Positions 1 to 11,508 are shown, numbered from the stretch's first letter. The stretch: DNA of 35,000 nucleotides from Utricularia gibba (GCA_002189035.1 NEEC01000111.1:32501-67500); one strand, 5' to 3'. Notes: generated by a model from the letters alone, not told the origin. Made by a program: numbers and translations.

Positions 1-190
1 CCGAGCGTCCGTGCGCTCGGCACCGCTACGCCGTCCCGCGCGCCATGCCCGCGCGGTCCTCAGCATGCTATATCGATTCCGCGAGCACGGGCGATGAGCG
101 TCGTGCGCACGCAGCATCGCCATCTCGTTCGTTGGCCCGCTCCGCCGGGCATTGGTGGGAGGGGGAACCCGCCCCTCCCCGGACGCCATA

Positions 191-203
191 CCGCGCGCGC
201 GCG
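191..203. repeat. CG dinucleotide run
   Basis: A short (CG)n tract (ccgcgcgcgcgcg) lies in the degenerate flank. It has Z-DNA-like alternation, but no function can be claimed. Confidence 0.7.
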
Positions 204-222
204 TCGTCCGTCGGCCGTCGGC

Positions 223-253
223 AAAGGCTAAGGCTAAGGCGCGCGCGCGCGCG
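223..253. repeat. GGCTAA-type and GC simple repeats
   Basis: Positions 223-240 hold about three copies of a hexamer (aaggct), followed directly by an alternating GC run to 253. The hexamer is not a known telomere repeat. Such simple sequence is not found inside the regular units, which marks this as array-edge DNA. Confidence 0.65.
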
Positions 254-369
254 TGGGGTGCTTCCGCACCCCCGCTCTTGCGCATCACCCGCTCCACCAT
301 GCCGCGGCGTGCCTGATTCCCACGGTTTCTCGATGCGCCACCCCGATCACCGTATCGCCGCGCCCCGCG

Positions 370-540
370 CATGGCGAGCATGGCGCGTCGCGGACACTCC
401 CGCGCGAGTCACCGCCCGCGCATGCTCGAGCGAGCCGTTACTAGGGCGAGCGTCCCGATCGAGTGACCGTTCCGCGCATGCTCGAGCGGGGCGTGCGTGC
501 GGCGTCCTGCGCGAGTCATTCCCCGCGCATGCTCGACCAA
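370..540 (+). repeat. Degenerate 52-bp monomers (edge)
   Basis: Four recognisable but mutated monomers start with CATG at 370, 421, 477 and 528. The first ends like m8 of the regular units (gcgagtcaccgcc). The third ends like m3/m6 (gagtcattccccgcg). The last runs into the linker (cttgaggggg) like m9. Lengths are about 51-56 bp. Substitutions are far more frequent than in the array interior. Confidence 0.75.
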
Positions 541-847
541 CTTGAGGGGGAACCCACCCTCCACGTCCGCACGCCGGGGCCACAAGGGCCCCAGAGGTGG
601 GCCCGGTGCCTCCAGGACACCTCCCCCCTCAAGAAGGGAGAACATGCCAAAACCTAGGTGACGGCACTGGACATCCAAATGTCGAAAAAAGCGTGACTTT
701 TTTCGGTGGGCCCACATGGCACCCTGAGGGTGGGCCCAGTGCCTCCAGAGACACCTCCCCCCTCAAGAAGGGAGATCATGCCAAAATGGAGGTGGCGGCA
801 CTGCACATCCAAATGTCGAAAAAAGCGTGACTTTTCGCACGAGCGCG
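541..847 (+). repeat. Divergent linker plus paired half-repeats (unit -1)
   Basis: A shortened linker is followed by two related halves beginning at 594 and 726, spaced 132 bp as in the regular units. Both carry cgaaaaaagcgtgactttt; the first has a perfect 9-bp stem (CGAAAAAAG with CTTTTTTCG around CGTGA). Differences from the array consensus include cctaggtgac for cccaggtggc and tgtcgaaaa for tgttgaaaa. The linker hairpin (tggagg...cctcca) and the ccggcgccgcacgcctgg part of the linker are absent. This is the most diverged copy that still shows clear half-repeat structure. Confidence 0.8.
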
Positions 848-1669
848 CCGAGCGTCCCTTGCGCGCGGTACCGCAGCGCCATCTCGCTCGCCATGCCCGC
901 GCGGCATCCCGCGCAAGCGCGCGCATGGCGAGCGGCCAGGCGTCCCGCGCGAGTCATTCCCCGCGCATGCTCGAGCACGGCGTGCGGGCGGGCGTCCCGC
1001 GCGAGGCCATCCCCGCGCATGTTCGATCATGGCGTGCGGGGGGCGTCCGCGCGAGGCCATGCCCGCCCATGTCCGAGCATGGCGCGCGGGCGGGCGTCCC
1101 GCGCGAGACATTCCCCGCCCATGTCCGAGCATGGCGTGCGGGCGGGCGTCCCGTGGGAGTCATTCCCCGCGCATGCTCGAGCATGGCGCGCGGCGCCGTC
1201 CGCGCGAGACATTCCCCGCGCATGCTCGAGCAAGGCGTGCGGGCGGGCGTCCATGGCGAGTCACCGCCCACGCATGGCGTGCGGACGCCCGTCCCCGCGC
1301 GAGACATCGAACGTGCTTGCTCGAGCATCTTGAGGGGGAACCCACCCTACTCGCCCGATGGAGGTGCTGCCTCCACGCCATGCCCACGGAGCCGGCGCCG
1401 CACGCCTGGGGCACACCGCCCCGAGGGTGGGCCGGGTGCCTCTCGAGACACCTCCCCCCTCAAGAAGGGAGAACATGCCAAAACCCAGGTGGCGGCACTG
1501 GACATCCAAATGTTGAAAAAAGCGTGGCTTTTTTCGGTGGGCCACAAGGCGCCCGAGGGTGGGCCCAGTGCCTCCAGAGACACCTCCCCCCTCAAGAAGG
1601 GAGATCATGCCAAAGGGAGGTGGCGGCACTGGACATCCAAATGCCAAAAAAGCATGACTTTTCTCGAAA
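848..1669 (+). repeat. Unit 0, edge unit with both A and B markers
   Basis: It starts with ccgagcgtccc (shared with base 1) instead of the usual leader, and m1-m2 are missing or unrecognisable. From about 966 the monomers are regular: m4, m5, then m6a (gcgagacattccccgcc, a B marker) near 1070, m6 (gtgggagtcatt, an A marker) near 1121, m7, m8 (gagcaagg, an A marker) near 1225, and m9. It is the only unit seen with both m6a and m8. Confidence 0.85.
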
Positions 1670-2487
1670 GGCCATTCTGGACGAGCCATCGCCTAGCATG
1701 CTCGAGCGCGGCGTGCGTCCCGCGCGAGGCATGCCCGCCCCATGTCGAGCATGGCGCGGGCGGGCGTCCCGCGGGAGACATTCCCCCCCATGTCCGAGCA
1801 TGGCGTGCAAGCGGGCGTCCATGTGAGTCATTCCCCGCGCATGCTCGAGCATGGCGTGCGGGCGGGCGTCCCGCGCGAGGCCATCCCCGCGCCGATCATG
1901 GCGTGCGGGGGGCGTCCCGCGCGAGGCCATGCCCCCATGTCCGAGCATGCGTGCGGGCGGGCGTCCCGTGGGAGTCATTCCCCGCGCATGCTCGAGCATG
2001 CGCGCGGGCGGCCGTCCCGCGCGAGACATTCCCCGCGCATGCTCGAGCAAGGCGTGCGGGCGGGCGTCCATGCGAGTCACCGCCCCACGCATGGCGTGCG
2101 GACGCCGTCCCGCGCGAGACATCGAACGTGCTTGCTCGAGCATCTTGAGGGGGAACCCACCCTACTCGCCCCGATGGAGGTGTGCCTGCCACGCCATGCC
2201 ACGGAGCCGGCGCCGCACGCCTGGGGCACACCGCCCCCGAGGGTGGGCCGGGTGCCTCTCGAGACACCTCCCCCTCAAGAAGGGAGAACATGCCAAAACC
2301 CAGGTGGCGGCACTGGACATCCAAATGTTGAAAAAAGCGTGGCTTTTTTCGGTGGGCCACAAGGCGCCCCGAGGGTGGGCCCAGTGCCTCCAGAGACACC
2401 TCCCCCCTCAAGAAGGGAGATCATGCCAAAAGGGAGGTGGCGGCACTGGACATCCAAATGCCCAAAAAAGCATGACTTTTCTCGAAA
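1670..2487 (+). repeat. Unit 1, type A, 818 bp
   Basis: Both A markers are present (gtgggagtcatt and gagcaagg...gtccatgcgagtcacc). The m5 start is clipped: gcgccgatcatgg replaces gcgcatgttcgatcatgg near 1890. Confidence 0.9.
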
Positions 2488-3315
2488 GGCCATTCTGGAC
2501 GAGCCATCGCCTAGCATGCTCGAGCGCGGCGTGCGTCCCGCGCGAGGCCATGCCCGCCATGTCCGAGCATGGCGCGCGGGCGGGCGTCCGCGGGAGACAT
2601 TCCCCGCCCATGTCCGAGCATGGCGTGCAAGCGGGCGTCCCTTGTGAGTCATTCCCCGCGCATGCTCGAGCATGGCGTGCGGGCGGGCGTCCCGCGCGAG
2701 GCCATCCCCGCGCATGTTCGATCATGGCGTGCGGGGGGGCGTCCCGCGCGAGGCCATGCCCGCCCATGTCCGAGCATGGCGTGCGGGCGGGCGTCCCGTG
2801 GGAGTCATTCCCCGCGCATGCTCGAGCATGGCGCGCGGGCGCCGTCGCGCGAGACATTCCCGCGCATGCTGGAGCAAGGCGTGCGGGCGGGCGTCCATGG
2901 CGAGTCACCGCCCACGCATGGCGTGCGGACGCCCGTCCCGCGCGAGACATCGAACGTGCTTGCTCGAGCATCTTGAGGGGGAACCCACCCCTACTCGCCC
3001 CGATGGAGGTGCTGCCTCCACGCCATGCCCACGGAGCCGGCGCCGCACGCCTGGGGCACACCCCCCGAGGGTGGGCCGGGTGCCTCTCGAGACACCTCCC
3101 CCCTCAAGAAGGGAGAACATGCCAAAACCCAGGTGGCGGCACTGGACATCCAAATGTTGAAAAAAGCGTGGCTTTTTTCGGTGGGCCACAAGGCGCCCCG
3201 AGGGTGGGCCCAGTGCCTCCAGAGACACCTCCCCCTCAAGAAGGGAGATCATGCCAAAAGGGAGGTGGCGGCACTGGACATCCAAATGCCCAAAAAAGCA
3301 TGACTTTTCTCGAAA
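2488..3315 (+). repeat. Unit 2, type A, 828 bp
   Basis: Regular A unit with gtgggagtcatt and the ctggagcaagg form of m8. Confidence 0.93.
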
Positions 3316-4122
3316 GGCCATTCTGGACGAGCCATCGCCTAGCATGCTCGAGCGCGGCGTGCGTCCCGCGCGAGGCCATGCCCGCCCATGTCCGAGCATG
3401 GCGCGCGGGCGGGCGTCCCGCGGGAGACATTCCCCGCCCATGTCCGAGCATGGCGTGCAAGCGGGCGTCCCTTGTGAGTCATTCCCCGCGCATGCTCGAG
3501 CATGGCGTGCGGGCGGGCGTCCCGCGCGAGGCCATCCCCGCGCATGTTCGATCATGGCGTGCGGGGGGCGTCCCGCGCGAGGCCATGCCCGCCCATGTCC
3601 GAGCATGGCGCGCGGGCGGCGTCCGCGCGAGACATTCCCCATGTCCGAGCATGTGCGGGCGGGCGTCCCGCGCGAGACATTCCCCGCGCATGCTCGAGCA
3701 TGGCGCGCGGGCGGGCCGTCCCGCGCGAGACATTCCCCGCATGGCGTGCGGACGCCCGTCCCGCGCGAGACCTCGAGCATCTTGAGGGGGAACCCACCCC
3801 TACTCGCCCGATGGAGGTGCTGCCTCCACGCCATGCCCACGGAGCCGGCGCCGCGCCTGGGGCACACCGCCCCCGAGGGTGGGCCGGGTGCCTCTCGAGA
3901 CACCTCCCCCTCAAGAAGGGAGAACATGCCAAAACCCAGGTGGCGGCACTGGACATCCAAATGTTGAAAAAAGCGTGGCTTTTTTCGGTGGGCCACAAGG
4001 CGCCCCGAGGGTGGGCCCAGTGCCTCCAGAGACACCTCCCCCTCAAGAAGGGAGATCATGCCAAAAGGGAGGTGGCGGCACTGGACATCCAAATGCCCAA
4101 AAAAGCATGACTTTTCTCGAAA
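3316..4122 (+). repeat. Unit 3, type B, 807 bp
   Basis: m6a is present and m8 absent. About 16 bases of m9 (around catcgaacgtgcttg) are missing near 3770, so gcgagac joins ctcgagcatc directly. m6b is shortened (catgtgcggg) near 3650. Confidence 0.9.
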
Positions 4123-4947
4123 GGCCATTCTGGACGAGCCATCGCCTAGCATGCTCGAGCGCGGCGTGCGTCCCGCGCGAGGCCATGCCCGCCCATGTCC
4201 GAGCATGGCGCGCGGGCGGGCGTCCCGCGGGAGACATTCCCCGCCCATGTCCGAGCATGGCGTGCAAGCGGGCGTCCCTTGTGAGTCATTCCCCGCGCAT
4301 GCTCGAGCATGGCGTGCGGGCGGGCGTCCCGCGCGAGGCCATCCCGCGCATGTTCGATCATGGCGTGCGGGGGGCGTCCGCGCGAGGCCATGCCCGCCCA
4401 TGTCCGAGCATGGCGCGCGGGCGGGCGTCCCGCGCGAGACATTCCCCCATGTCGAGCATGGCGTGCGGCGGGCGTCCCGCGCGAGACATTCCCGCGCATG
4501 CTCGAGCATGGCGCGCGGGCGGCCGTCCCGCGCGAGACATTCCCCGCGCATGGCGTGCGGACGCGTCCCGCGCGAGACATCGAACGTGCTTGCTCGAGCA
4601 TCTTGAGGGGGAACCCACCCCTACTCGCCCCGATGGAGGTGCTGCCTCCACGCCATGCCCACGGAGCCGGCGCCGCACGCCTGGGGCACACCGCCCCCGA
4701 GGGTGGGCCGGGTGCCTCTCGAGACACCTCCCCCCTCAAGAAGGGAGAACATGCCAAAACCCAGGTGGCGGCACTGGACATCCAAATGTTGAAAAAAGCG
4801 TGGCTTTTTTCGGTGGGCCACAAGGCGCCCCGAGGGTGGGCCCAGTGCCTCCAGAGACACCTCCCCCTCAAGAAGGGAGATCATGCCAAAAGGGAGGTGG
4901 CGGCACTGGACATCCAAATGCCCAAAAAAGCATGACTTTTCTCGAAA
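4123..4947 (+). repeat. Unit 4, type B, 825 bp
   Basis: Regular B unit. m6b begins catgtcgagc, with one c lost. Confidence 0.92.
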
Positions 4948-5748
4948 GGCCATTCTGGACGAGCCATCGCCTAGCATGCTCGAGCGCGGCGTGCGTCCCG
5001 CGCGAGGCCATGCCCGCCCATGTCCGAGCATGGCGCGCGGGCGGGCGTCCCGCGGGAGACATTCCCGCCCATGTCCGAGCATGGCGTGCAAGCGGGCGTC
5101 CCTTGTGAGTCATTCCCCGCGCATGCTCGAGCATGGCGTGCGGGGGGCGTCCCGCGCGAGGCCATCCCGCGCATGTTCGATCATGGCGTGCGGGGGGGCG
5201 TCCCGCGCGAGGCCATGCCCGCCCATGTCCGAGCATGGCGCGCGATGCATGTCGAGCATGGCGTGCGGGCGGCGTCCCGCGCGAGACATTCCCCGCGCAT
5301 GCTCGAGCATGGCGCGCGGGCGGCCGTCCGCGCGAGACATTCCCGCGCATGGCGTGCGGACGCCCGTCCCGCGCGAGACATCGAACGTGCTTGCTCGAGC
5401 ATCTTGAGGGGGAACCCACCCCTACTCGCCCCGATGGAGGTGCTGCCTCCACGCCATGCCCACGGAGCCGGCGCCGCACGCCTGGGGCACACCGCCCCCG
5501 AGGGTGGGCCGGGTGCCTCTCGAGACACCTCCCCCTCAAGAAGGGAGAACATGCCAAAACCCAGGTGGCGGCACTGGACATCCAAATGTTGAAAAAAGCG
5601 TGGCTTTTTTCGGTGGGCCACAAGGCGCCCCGAGGGTGGGCCCAGTGCCTCCAGAGACACCTCCCCCCTCAAGAAGGGAGATCATGCCAAAAGGGAGGTG
5701 GCGGCACTGGACATCCAAATGCCCAAAAAAGCATGACTTTTCTCGAAA
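4948..5748 (+). repeat. Unit 5, type B, 801 bp
   Basis: m6a is almost wholly deleted: gcgcgatgcatgtcgagc at about 5239-5256 joins its first bases to m6b. m8 is absent. Confidence 0.88.
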
Positions 5749-6575
5749 GGCCATTCTGGACGAGCCATCGCCTAGCATGCTCGAGCGCGGCGTGCGTCCG
5801 CGCGAGGCCATGCCCGCCCATGTCCGAGCATGGCGCGCGGGCGGGCGTCCCGCGGGAGACATTCCCGCCCATGTCCGAGCATGGCGTGCAAGCGGGCGTC
5901 CCTTGTGAGTCATTCCCCCGCATGCTCGAGCATGGCGTGCGGCGGGCGTCCCGCGCGAGGCCATCCCGCGCATGTTCGATCATGGCGTGCGGGGGGGCGT
6001 CCCGCGCGAGGCCATGCCCGCCCATGTCCGAGCATGGCGTGCGGGCGGGCGTCCCGTGGGAGTCATTCCCGCGCATGCTCGAGCATGGCGCGCGGGCGGC
6101 CGTCCCGCGCGAGACATTCCCCGCGCATGCTGGAGCAAGGCGTGCGGGCGGGCGTCCATGGCGAGTCACCGCCCCGCATGGCGTGCGGACGCCCGTCCCG
6201 CGCGAGACATCGAACGTGCTTGCTCGAGCATCTTGAGGGGGAACCCACCCCTACTCGCCCCGATGGAGGTGCTGCCTCCACGCCATGCCCACGGAGCCGG
6301 CGCCGCACGCCTGGGGCACACCGCCCCCGAGGGTGGGCCGGGTGCCTCTCGAGACACCTCCCCCCTCAAGAAGGGAGAACATGCCAAAACCCAGGTGGCG
6401 GCACTGGACATCCAAATGTTGAAAAAAGCGTGGCTTTTTTCGGTGGGCCACAAGGCGCCCCGAGGGTGGGCCCAGTGCCTCCAGAGACACCCCCCTCAAG
6501 AAGGGAGATCATGCCAAAAGGGAGGTGGCGGCACTGGACATCCAAATGCCCAAAAAAGCATGACTTTTCTCGAAA
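5749..6575 (+). repeat. Unit 6, type A, 827 bp
   Basis: Regular A unit. m8 ends accgccccgcatgg, with two bases lost; the same lesion is in unit 17, also the first A of a run. Confidence 0.92.
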
Positions 6576-7407
6576 GGCCATTCTGGACGAGCCATCGCCT
6601 AGCATGCTCGAGCGCGGCGTGCGTCCCGCGCGAGGCCATGCCCGCCCATGTCCGAGCATGGCGCGCGGCGGGCGTCCCGCGGGAGACATTCCCCGCCCAT
6701 GTCCGAGCATGGCGTGCAAGCGGGCGTCCCTTGTGAGTCATTCCCCGCGCATGCTCGAGCATGGCGTGCGGGCGGGCGTCCCGCGAGGCCATCCCGCGCA
6801 TGTTCGATCATGGCGTGCGGGGGGCGTCCCGCGCGAGGCCATGCCCGCCCATGTCCGAGCATGGCGTGCGGGCGGGCGTCCCGTGGGAGTCATTCCCCGC
6901 GCATGCTCGAGCATGGCGCGCGGGCGGCCGTCCCGCGCGAGACATTCCCCGCGCATGCTGGAGCAAGGCGTGCGGGCGGGCGTCCATGGCGAGTCACCGC
7001 CCCACGCATGGCGTGCGGACGCCCGTCCCGCGCGAGACATCGAACGTGCTTGCTCGAGCATCTTGAGGGGGAACCCACCCCTACTCGCCCCGATGGAGGT
7101 GCTGCCTCCACGCCATGCCCACGGAGCCGGCGCCGCACGCCTGGGGCACACCGCCCCCCGAGGGTGGGCCGGGTGCCTCTCGAGACACCTCCCCCTCAAG
7201 AAGGGAGAACATGCCAAAACCCAGGTGGCGGCACTGGACATCCAAATGTTGAAAAAAGCGTGGCTTTTTTCGGTGGGCCACAAGGCGCCCCGAGGGTGGG
7301 CCCAGTGCCTCCAGAGACACCTCCCCCTCAAGAAGGGAGATCATGCCAAAAGGGAGGTGGCGGCACTGGACATCCAAATGCCCAAAAAAGCATGACTTTT
7401 CTCGAAA
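6576..7407 (+). repeat. Unit 7, type A, 832 bp
   Basis: Regular A unit with the ctggagcaagg form of m8. Confidence 0.93.
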
Positions 7408-8238
7408 GGCCATTCTGGACGAGCCATCGCCTAGCATGCTCGAGCGCGGCGTGCGTCCCGCGCGAGGCCATGCCCGCCCATGTCCGAGCATGGCGCGCGG
7501 GCGGGCGTCCCGCGGGAGACATTCCCGCCCATGTCCGAGCATGGCGTGCAAGCGGGCGTCCCTTGTGAGTCATTCCCCGCGCATGCTCGAGCATGGCGTG
7601 CGGGCGGGCGTCCCGCGCGAGGCCATCCCCGCGCATGTTCGATCATGGCGTGCGGGGGCGTCCGCGCGAGGCATGCCCCGCCCATGTCCGAGCATGGCGT
7701 GCGGGCGGGCGTCCCGTGGGAGTCATTCCCCGCGCATGCTCGAGCATGGCGCGCGGGCGGCCGTCCGCGCGAGACATTCCCGCGCATGCTCGAGCAAGGC
7801 GTGCGGGCGGGCGTCCATGGCGAGTCACGCCCCACGCATGGCGTGCGGACGCCCGTCCCGCGCGAGACATCGAACGTGCTTGCTCGAGCATCTTGAGGGG
7901 GAACCCACCCCTACTCGCCCCGATGGAGGTGCTGCCTCACGCCATGCCCACGGAGCCGGCGCCGCACGCCTGGGGCACACCGCCCCCCGAGGGTGGGCCG
8001 GGTGCCTCTCGAGACACCTCCCCCCTCAAGAAGGGAGAACATGCCAAAACCCAGGTGGCGGCACTGGACATCCAAATGTTGAAAAAAGCGTGGCTTTTTT
8101 CGGTGGGCCACAAGGCGCCCCGAGGGTGGGCCCAGTGCCTCCAGAGACACCTCCCCCCTCAAGAAGGGAGATCATGCCAAAAGGGAGGTGGCGGCACTGG
8201 ACATCCAAATGCCCAAAAAAGCATGACTTTTCTCGAAA
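7408..8238 (+). repeat. Unit 8, type A, 831 bp
   Basis: Regular A unit with the ctcgagcaagg form of m8. The m5/m6 junction reads gaggcatgccccgcc near 7670. Confidence 0.93.
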
Positions 8239-9063
8239 GGCCATTCTGGACGAGCCATCGCCTAGCATGCTCGAGCGCGGCGTGCGTCCCGCGCGAGGCC
8301 ATGCCCGCCCATGTCCGAGCATGGCGCGCGGGCGGCGTCCCGCGGGAGACATTCCCCCCATGTCCGAGCATGGCGTGCAAGCGGGCGTCCCTTGTGAGTC
8401 ATTCCCCGCGCATGCTCGAGCATGGCGTGCGGGCGGGCGTCCCGCGCGAGGCCATCCCCGCGCATGTTCGATCATGGCGTGCGGGGGGGCGTCCCGCGCG
8501 AGGCCATGCCCGCCCATGTCCGAGCATGGCGTCCCGCGCGAGACATTCCCCGCCCATGTCCGAGCATGGCGTGCGGGCGGGCGTCCCGCGCGAGACATTC
8601 CCGCGCATGCTCGAGCATGGCGCGCGGGCGGCCGTCCCGCGCGAGACATTCCCCGCGCATGGCGTGCGGACGCCCGTCCCGCGCGAGACATCGAACGTGC
8701 TTGCTCGAGCATCTTGAGGGGGAACCCACCCCTACTCGCCCCGATGGAGGTGCTGCCTCCACGCCATGCCCACGGAGCCGGCGCCGCACGCCTGGGGCAC
8801 ACCGCCCCCCGAGGGTGGGTGGGCCGGGTGCCTCTCGAGACACCTCCCCCTCAAGAAGGGAGAACATGCCAAAACCCAGGTGGCGGCACTGGACATCCAA
8901 ATGTTGAAAAAAGCGTGGCTTTTTTCGGTGGGCCACAAGGCGCCCCGAGGGTGGGCCCAGTGCCTCCAGAGACACCTCCCCCCTCAAGAAGGGAGATCAT
9001 GCCAAAAGGGAGGTGGCGGCACTGGACATCCAAATGCCCAAAAAAGCATGACTTTTCTCGAAA
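8239..9063 (+). repeat. Unit 9, type B, 825 bp
   Basis: m6a has lost its GC core (catggcgtcccgcgcgagac near 8525). The first half-repeat carries a 4-bp gggt insertion near 8817. Confidence 0.9.
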
Positions 9064-9862
9064 GGCCATTCTGGACGAGCCATCGCCTAGCATGCTCGAG
9101 CGCGGCGTGCGTCCCGCGCGAGGCCATGCCCGCCCATGTCCGAGCATGGCGCGCGGGCGGGCGTCCCGCGGGAGACATTCCCCGCCCATGTCCGAGCATG
9201 GCGTGCAAGCGGGCGTCCCTTGTGAGTCATTCCCCGCGCATGCTCGAGCATGGCGTGCGGGCGGGCGTCCCGCGCGAGGCCATCCCGCGCATGTTCGATC
9301 ATGGCGTGCGGGGGGGCGTCCCGCGCGAGGCCATGGCCATGTCGAGCATGAGACATTCCCGCCCATGTCCGAGCATGGCGTGCGGGCGGGCGTCCGCGCG
9401 AGACATTCCCCGCGCATGCTCGAGCATGGCGCGCGGGCGGCCGTCCCGCGCGAGACATTCCCCGCATGGCGTGCGGACGCCCGTCCCGCGCGAGACATCG
9501 AACGTGCTTGCTCGAGCATCTTGAGGGGAACCCACCCCTACTCGCCCCGATGGAGGTGCTGCCTCCACGCCATGCCCACGGAGCCGGCGCCGCACGCCTG
9601 GGGCACACCGCCCCCGAGGGTGGGCCGGGTGCCTCTCGAGACACCTCCCCCTCAAGAAGGGAGAACATGCCAAAACCCAGGTGGCGGCACTGGACATCCA
9701 AATGTTGAAAAAAGCGTGGCTTTTTTCGGGGGCCACAAGGCGCCCCGAGGGTGGGCCCAGTGCCTCCAGAGACACCTCCCCCTCAAGAAGGGAGATCATG
9801 CCAAAAGGGAGGTGGCGGCACTGGACATCCAAATGCCCAAAAAAGCATGACTTTTCTCGAAA
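9064..9862 (+). repeat. Unit 10, type B, 799 bp
   Basis: The m5/m6a junction is scrambled and shortened at about 9331-9352 (ccatggccatgtcgagcatg). m6b and m7 follow, and m8 is absent. Confidence 0.87.
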
Positions 9863-10694
9863 GGCCATTCTGGACGAGCCATCGCCTAGCATGCTCGAGC
9901 GCGGCGTGCGTCCCGCGCGAGGCCATGCCCGCCCATGTCCGAGCATGGCGCGCGGGCGGGCGTCCCGCGGGAGACATTCCCGCCCATGTCCGAGCATGGC
10001 GTGCAAGCGGGCGTCCCTTGTGAGTCATTCCCCGCGCATGCTCGAGCATGGCGTGCGGGCGGGCGTCCCGCGCGAGGCCATCCCCGCGCATGTTCGATCA
10101 TGGCGTGCGGGGGGCGTCCCGCGCGAGGCCATGCCCGCCCATGTCCGAGCATGGCGCGCGGGCGGGCGTCCCGCGCGAGACATTCCCCGCCCATGTCCGA
10201 GCATGGCGTGCGGGCGGGCGTCCCGCGGAGACATTCCCCGCGCATGCTCGAGCATGGCGCGCGGGCGGCCGTCCCGCGCGAGACATTCCCCGCGCATGGC
10301 GTGCGGACGCCCGTCGCGCGAGACATCGAACGTGCTTGCTCGAGCATCTTGAGGGGGAACCCACCCCTACTCGCCCCGATGGAGGTGCTGCCTCCACGCC
10401 ATGCCCACGGAGCCGGCGCCGCACGCCTGGGGCACACCGCCCCCCGAGGGTGGGCCGGGTGCCTCTCGAGACACCTCCCCCTCAAGAAGGGAGAACATGC
10501 CAAAACCCAGGTGGCGGCACTGGACATCCAAATGTTGAAAAAAGCGTGGCTTTTTTCGGTGGGCCACAAGGCGCCCCGAGGGTGGGCCCAGTGCCTCCAG
10601 AGACACCTCCCCCCTCAAGAAGGGAGATCATGCCAAAAGGGAGGTGGCGGCACTGGACATCCAAATGCCCAAAAAAGCATGACTTTTCTCGAAA
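9863..10694 (+). repeat. Unit 11, type B reference, 832 bp
   Basis: A complete B unit. After m5 come m6a at 10140-10191, m6b at 10192-10242, m7 at 10243-10294 and m9 from 10295. m8 is missing. The nine monomers give the same overall length as an A unit. Confidence 0.94.
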
Positions 10695-11508
10695 GGCCAT
10701 TCTGGACGAGCCATCGCCTAGCATGCTCGAGCGCGGCGTGCGTCCCGCGCGAGGCCATGCCCGCCCATGTCCGAGCATGGCGCGCGGGCGGGCGTCCCGC
10801 GGGAGACATTCCCCGCCCATGTCCGAGCATGGCGTGCAAGCGGGCGTCCCTTGTGAGTCATTCCCCGCGCATGCTCGAGCATGGCGTGCGGGCGGGCGTC
10901 CCGCGCGAGGCCATCCCCGCGCATGTTCGATCATGGCGTGCGGGGGGGTCCCGCGCGAGGCCATGCCCGCCCATGTCCGAGCATGGCGTGCGGGGCGTCC
11001 CGGCCGCGCGAGTCATTCCCGCGCATGCTCGAGCATGGCGCGCGGGCGCCGTCCCGCGCGAGACATTCCCCGCGCATGCTGCGGCGTGCGGGCGGGCGTC
11101 CACGCCCGCATGGCGTGCGACGCCCGTCCCGCGCGAGACATCGAACGTGCTTGCTCGAGCATCTTGAGGGGGAACCCACCCCTACTCGCCCCGATGGAGG
11201 TGCTGCCTCCACGCCATGCCCACGGAGCCGGCGCCGCACGCCTGGGGCACACCGCCCCCGAGGGTGGGCCGGGTGCCTCTCGAGACACCTCCCCCCTCAA
11301 GAAGGGAGAACATGCCAAAACCCAGGTGGCGGCACTGGACATCCAAATGTTGAAAAAAGCGTGGCTTTTTTCGGTGGGCCACAAGGCGCCCCGAGGGTGG
11401 GCCCAGTGCCTCCAGAGACACCTCCCCCTCAAGAAGGGAGATCATGCCAAAAGGGAGGTGGCGGCACTGGACATCCAAATGCCCAAAAAAGCATGACTTT
11501 TCTCGAAA
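10695..11508 (+). repeat. Unit 12, type A, eroded m8, 814 bp
   Basis: A single catgtccgag monomer after m5 and gagtcatt in m6 place it with A. m8 is reduced (catgctgcggcgtgcggg then gtccacgcccgcatgg) near 11077-11111. Confidence 0.83.

Larger units (their letters stand above)
1..369. repeat. Degenerate left flank of the array
   Basis: No gene is seen. The first 56 bases align well, by eye, with 848-904: both begin ccgagcgtcc and both contain ccatgcccgcgcgg. Positions 159-180 (gagggggaacccgcccctcc) resemble the linker that follows the monomer block in every later unit. The stretch therefore looks like badly eroded copies of the same repeat family mixed with low-complexity GC sequence, not unique DNA. 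Positions 254-369 show no clear unit structure. Whether unique sequence begins just outside the window cannot be seen. Confidence 0.55.

Noticed and set aside
65-75. TATA-like RNA polymerase promoter (gctatatcg)
   Set aside because: It is a lone TATAT in degenerate flank, with no downstream transcript feature and no match to a plant polymerase I start motif.
223-240. Telomere-like repeat
   Set aside because: The aaggct hexamer, in about three copies, matches no known telomere repeat, and no TTAGGG or TTTAGGG run is present.
2905-4551. 548-codon open frame on the - strand
   Set aside because: It is the complement of the same monomer and half-repeat DNA. No start context or conserved domain is visible, and the same peptides recur in several frames.
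7343-9850. 835-codon open frame on the + strand as a repeat protein
   Set aside because: Protein repeats under selection keep frame. Here units are often not multiples of three, and single-base indels shift the frame repeatedly.
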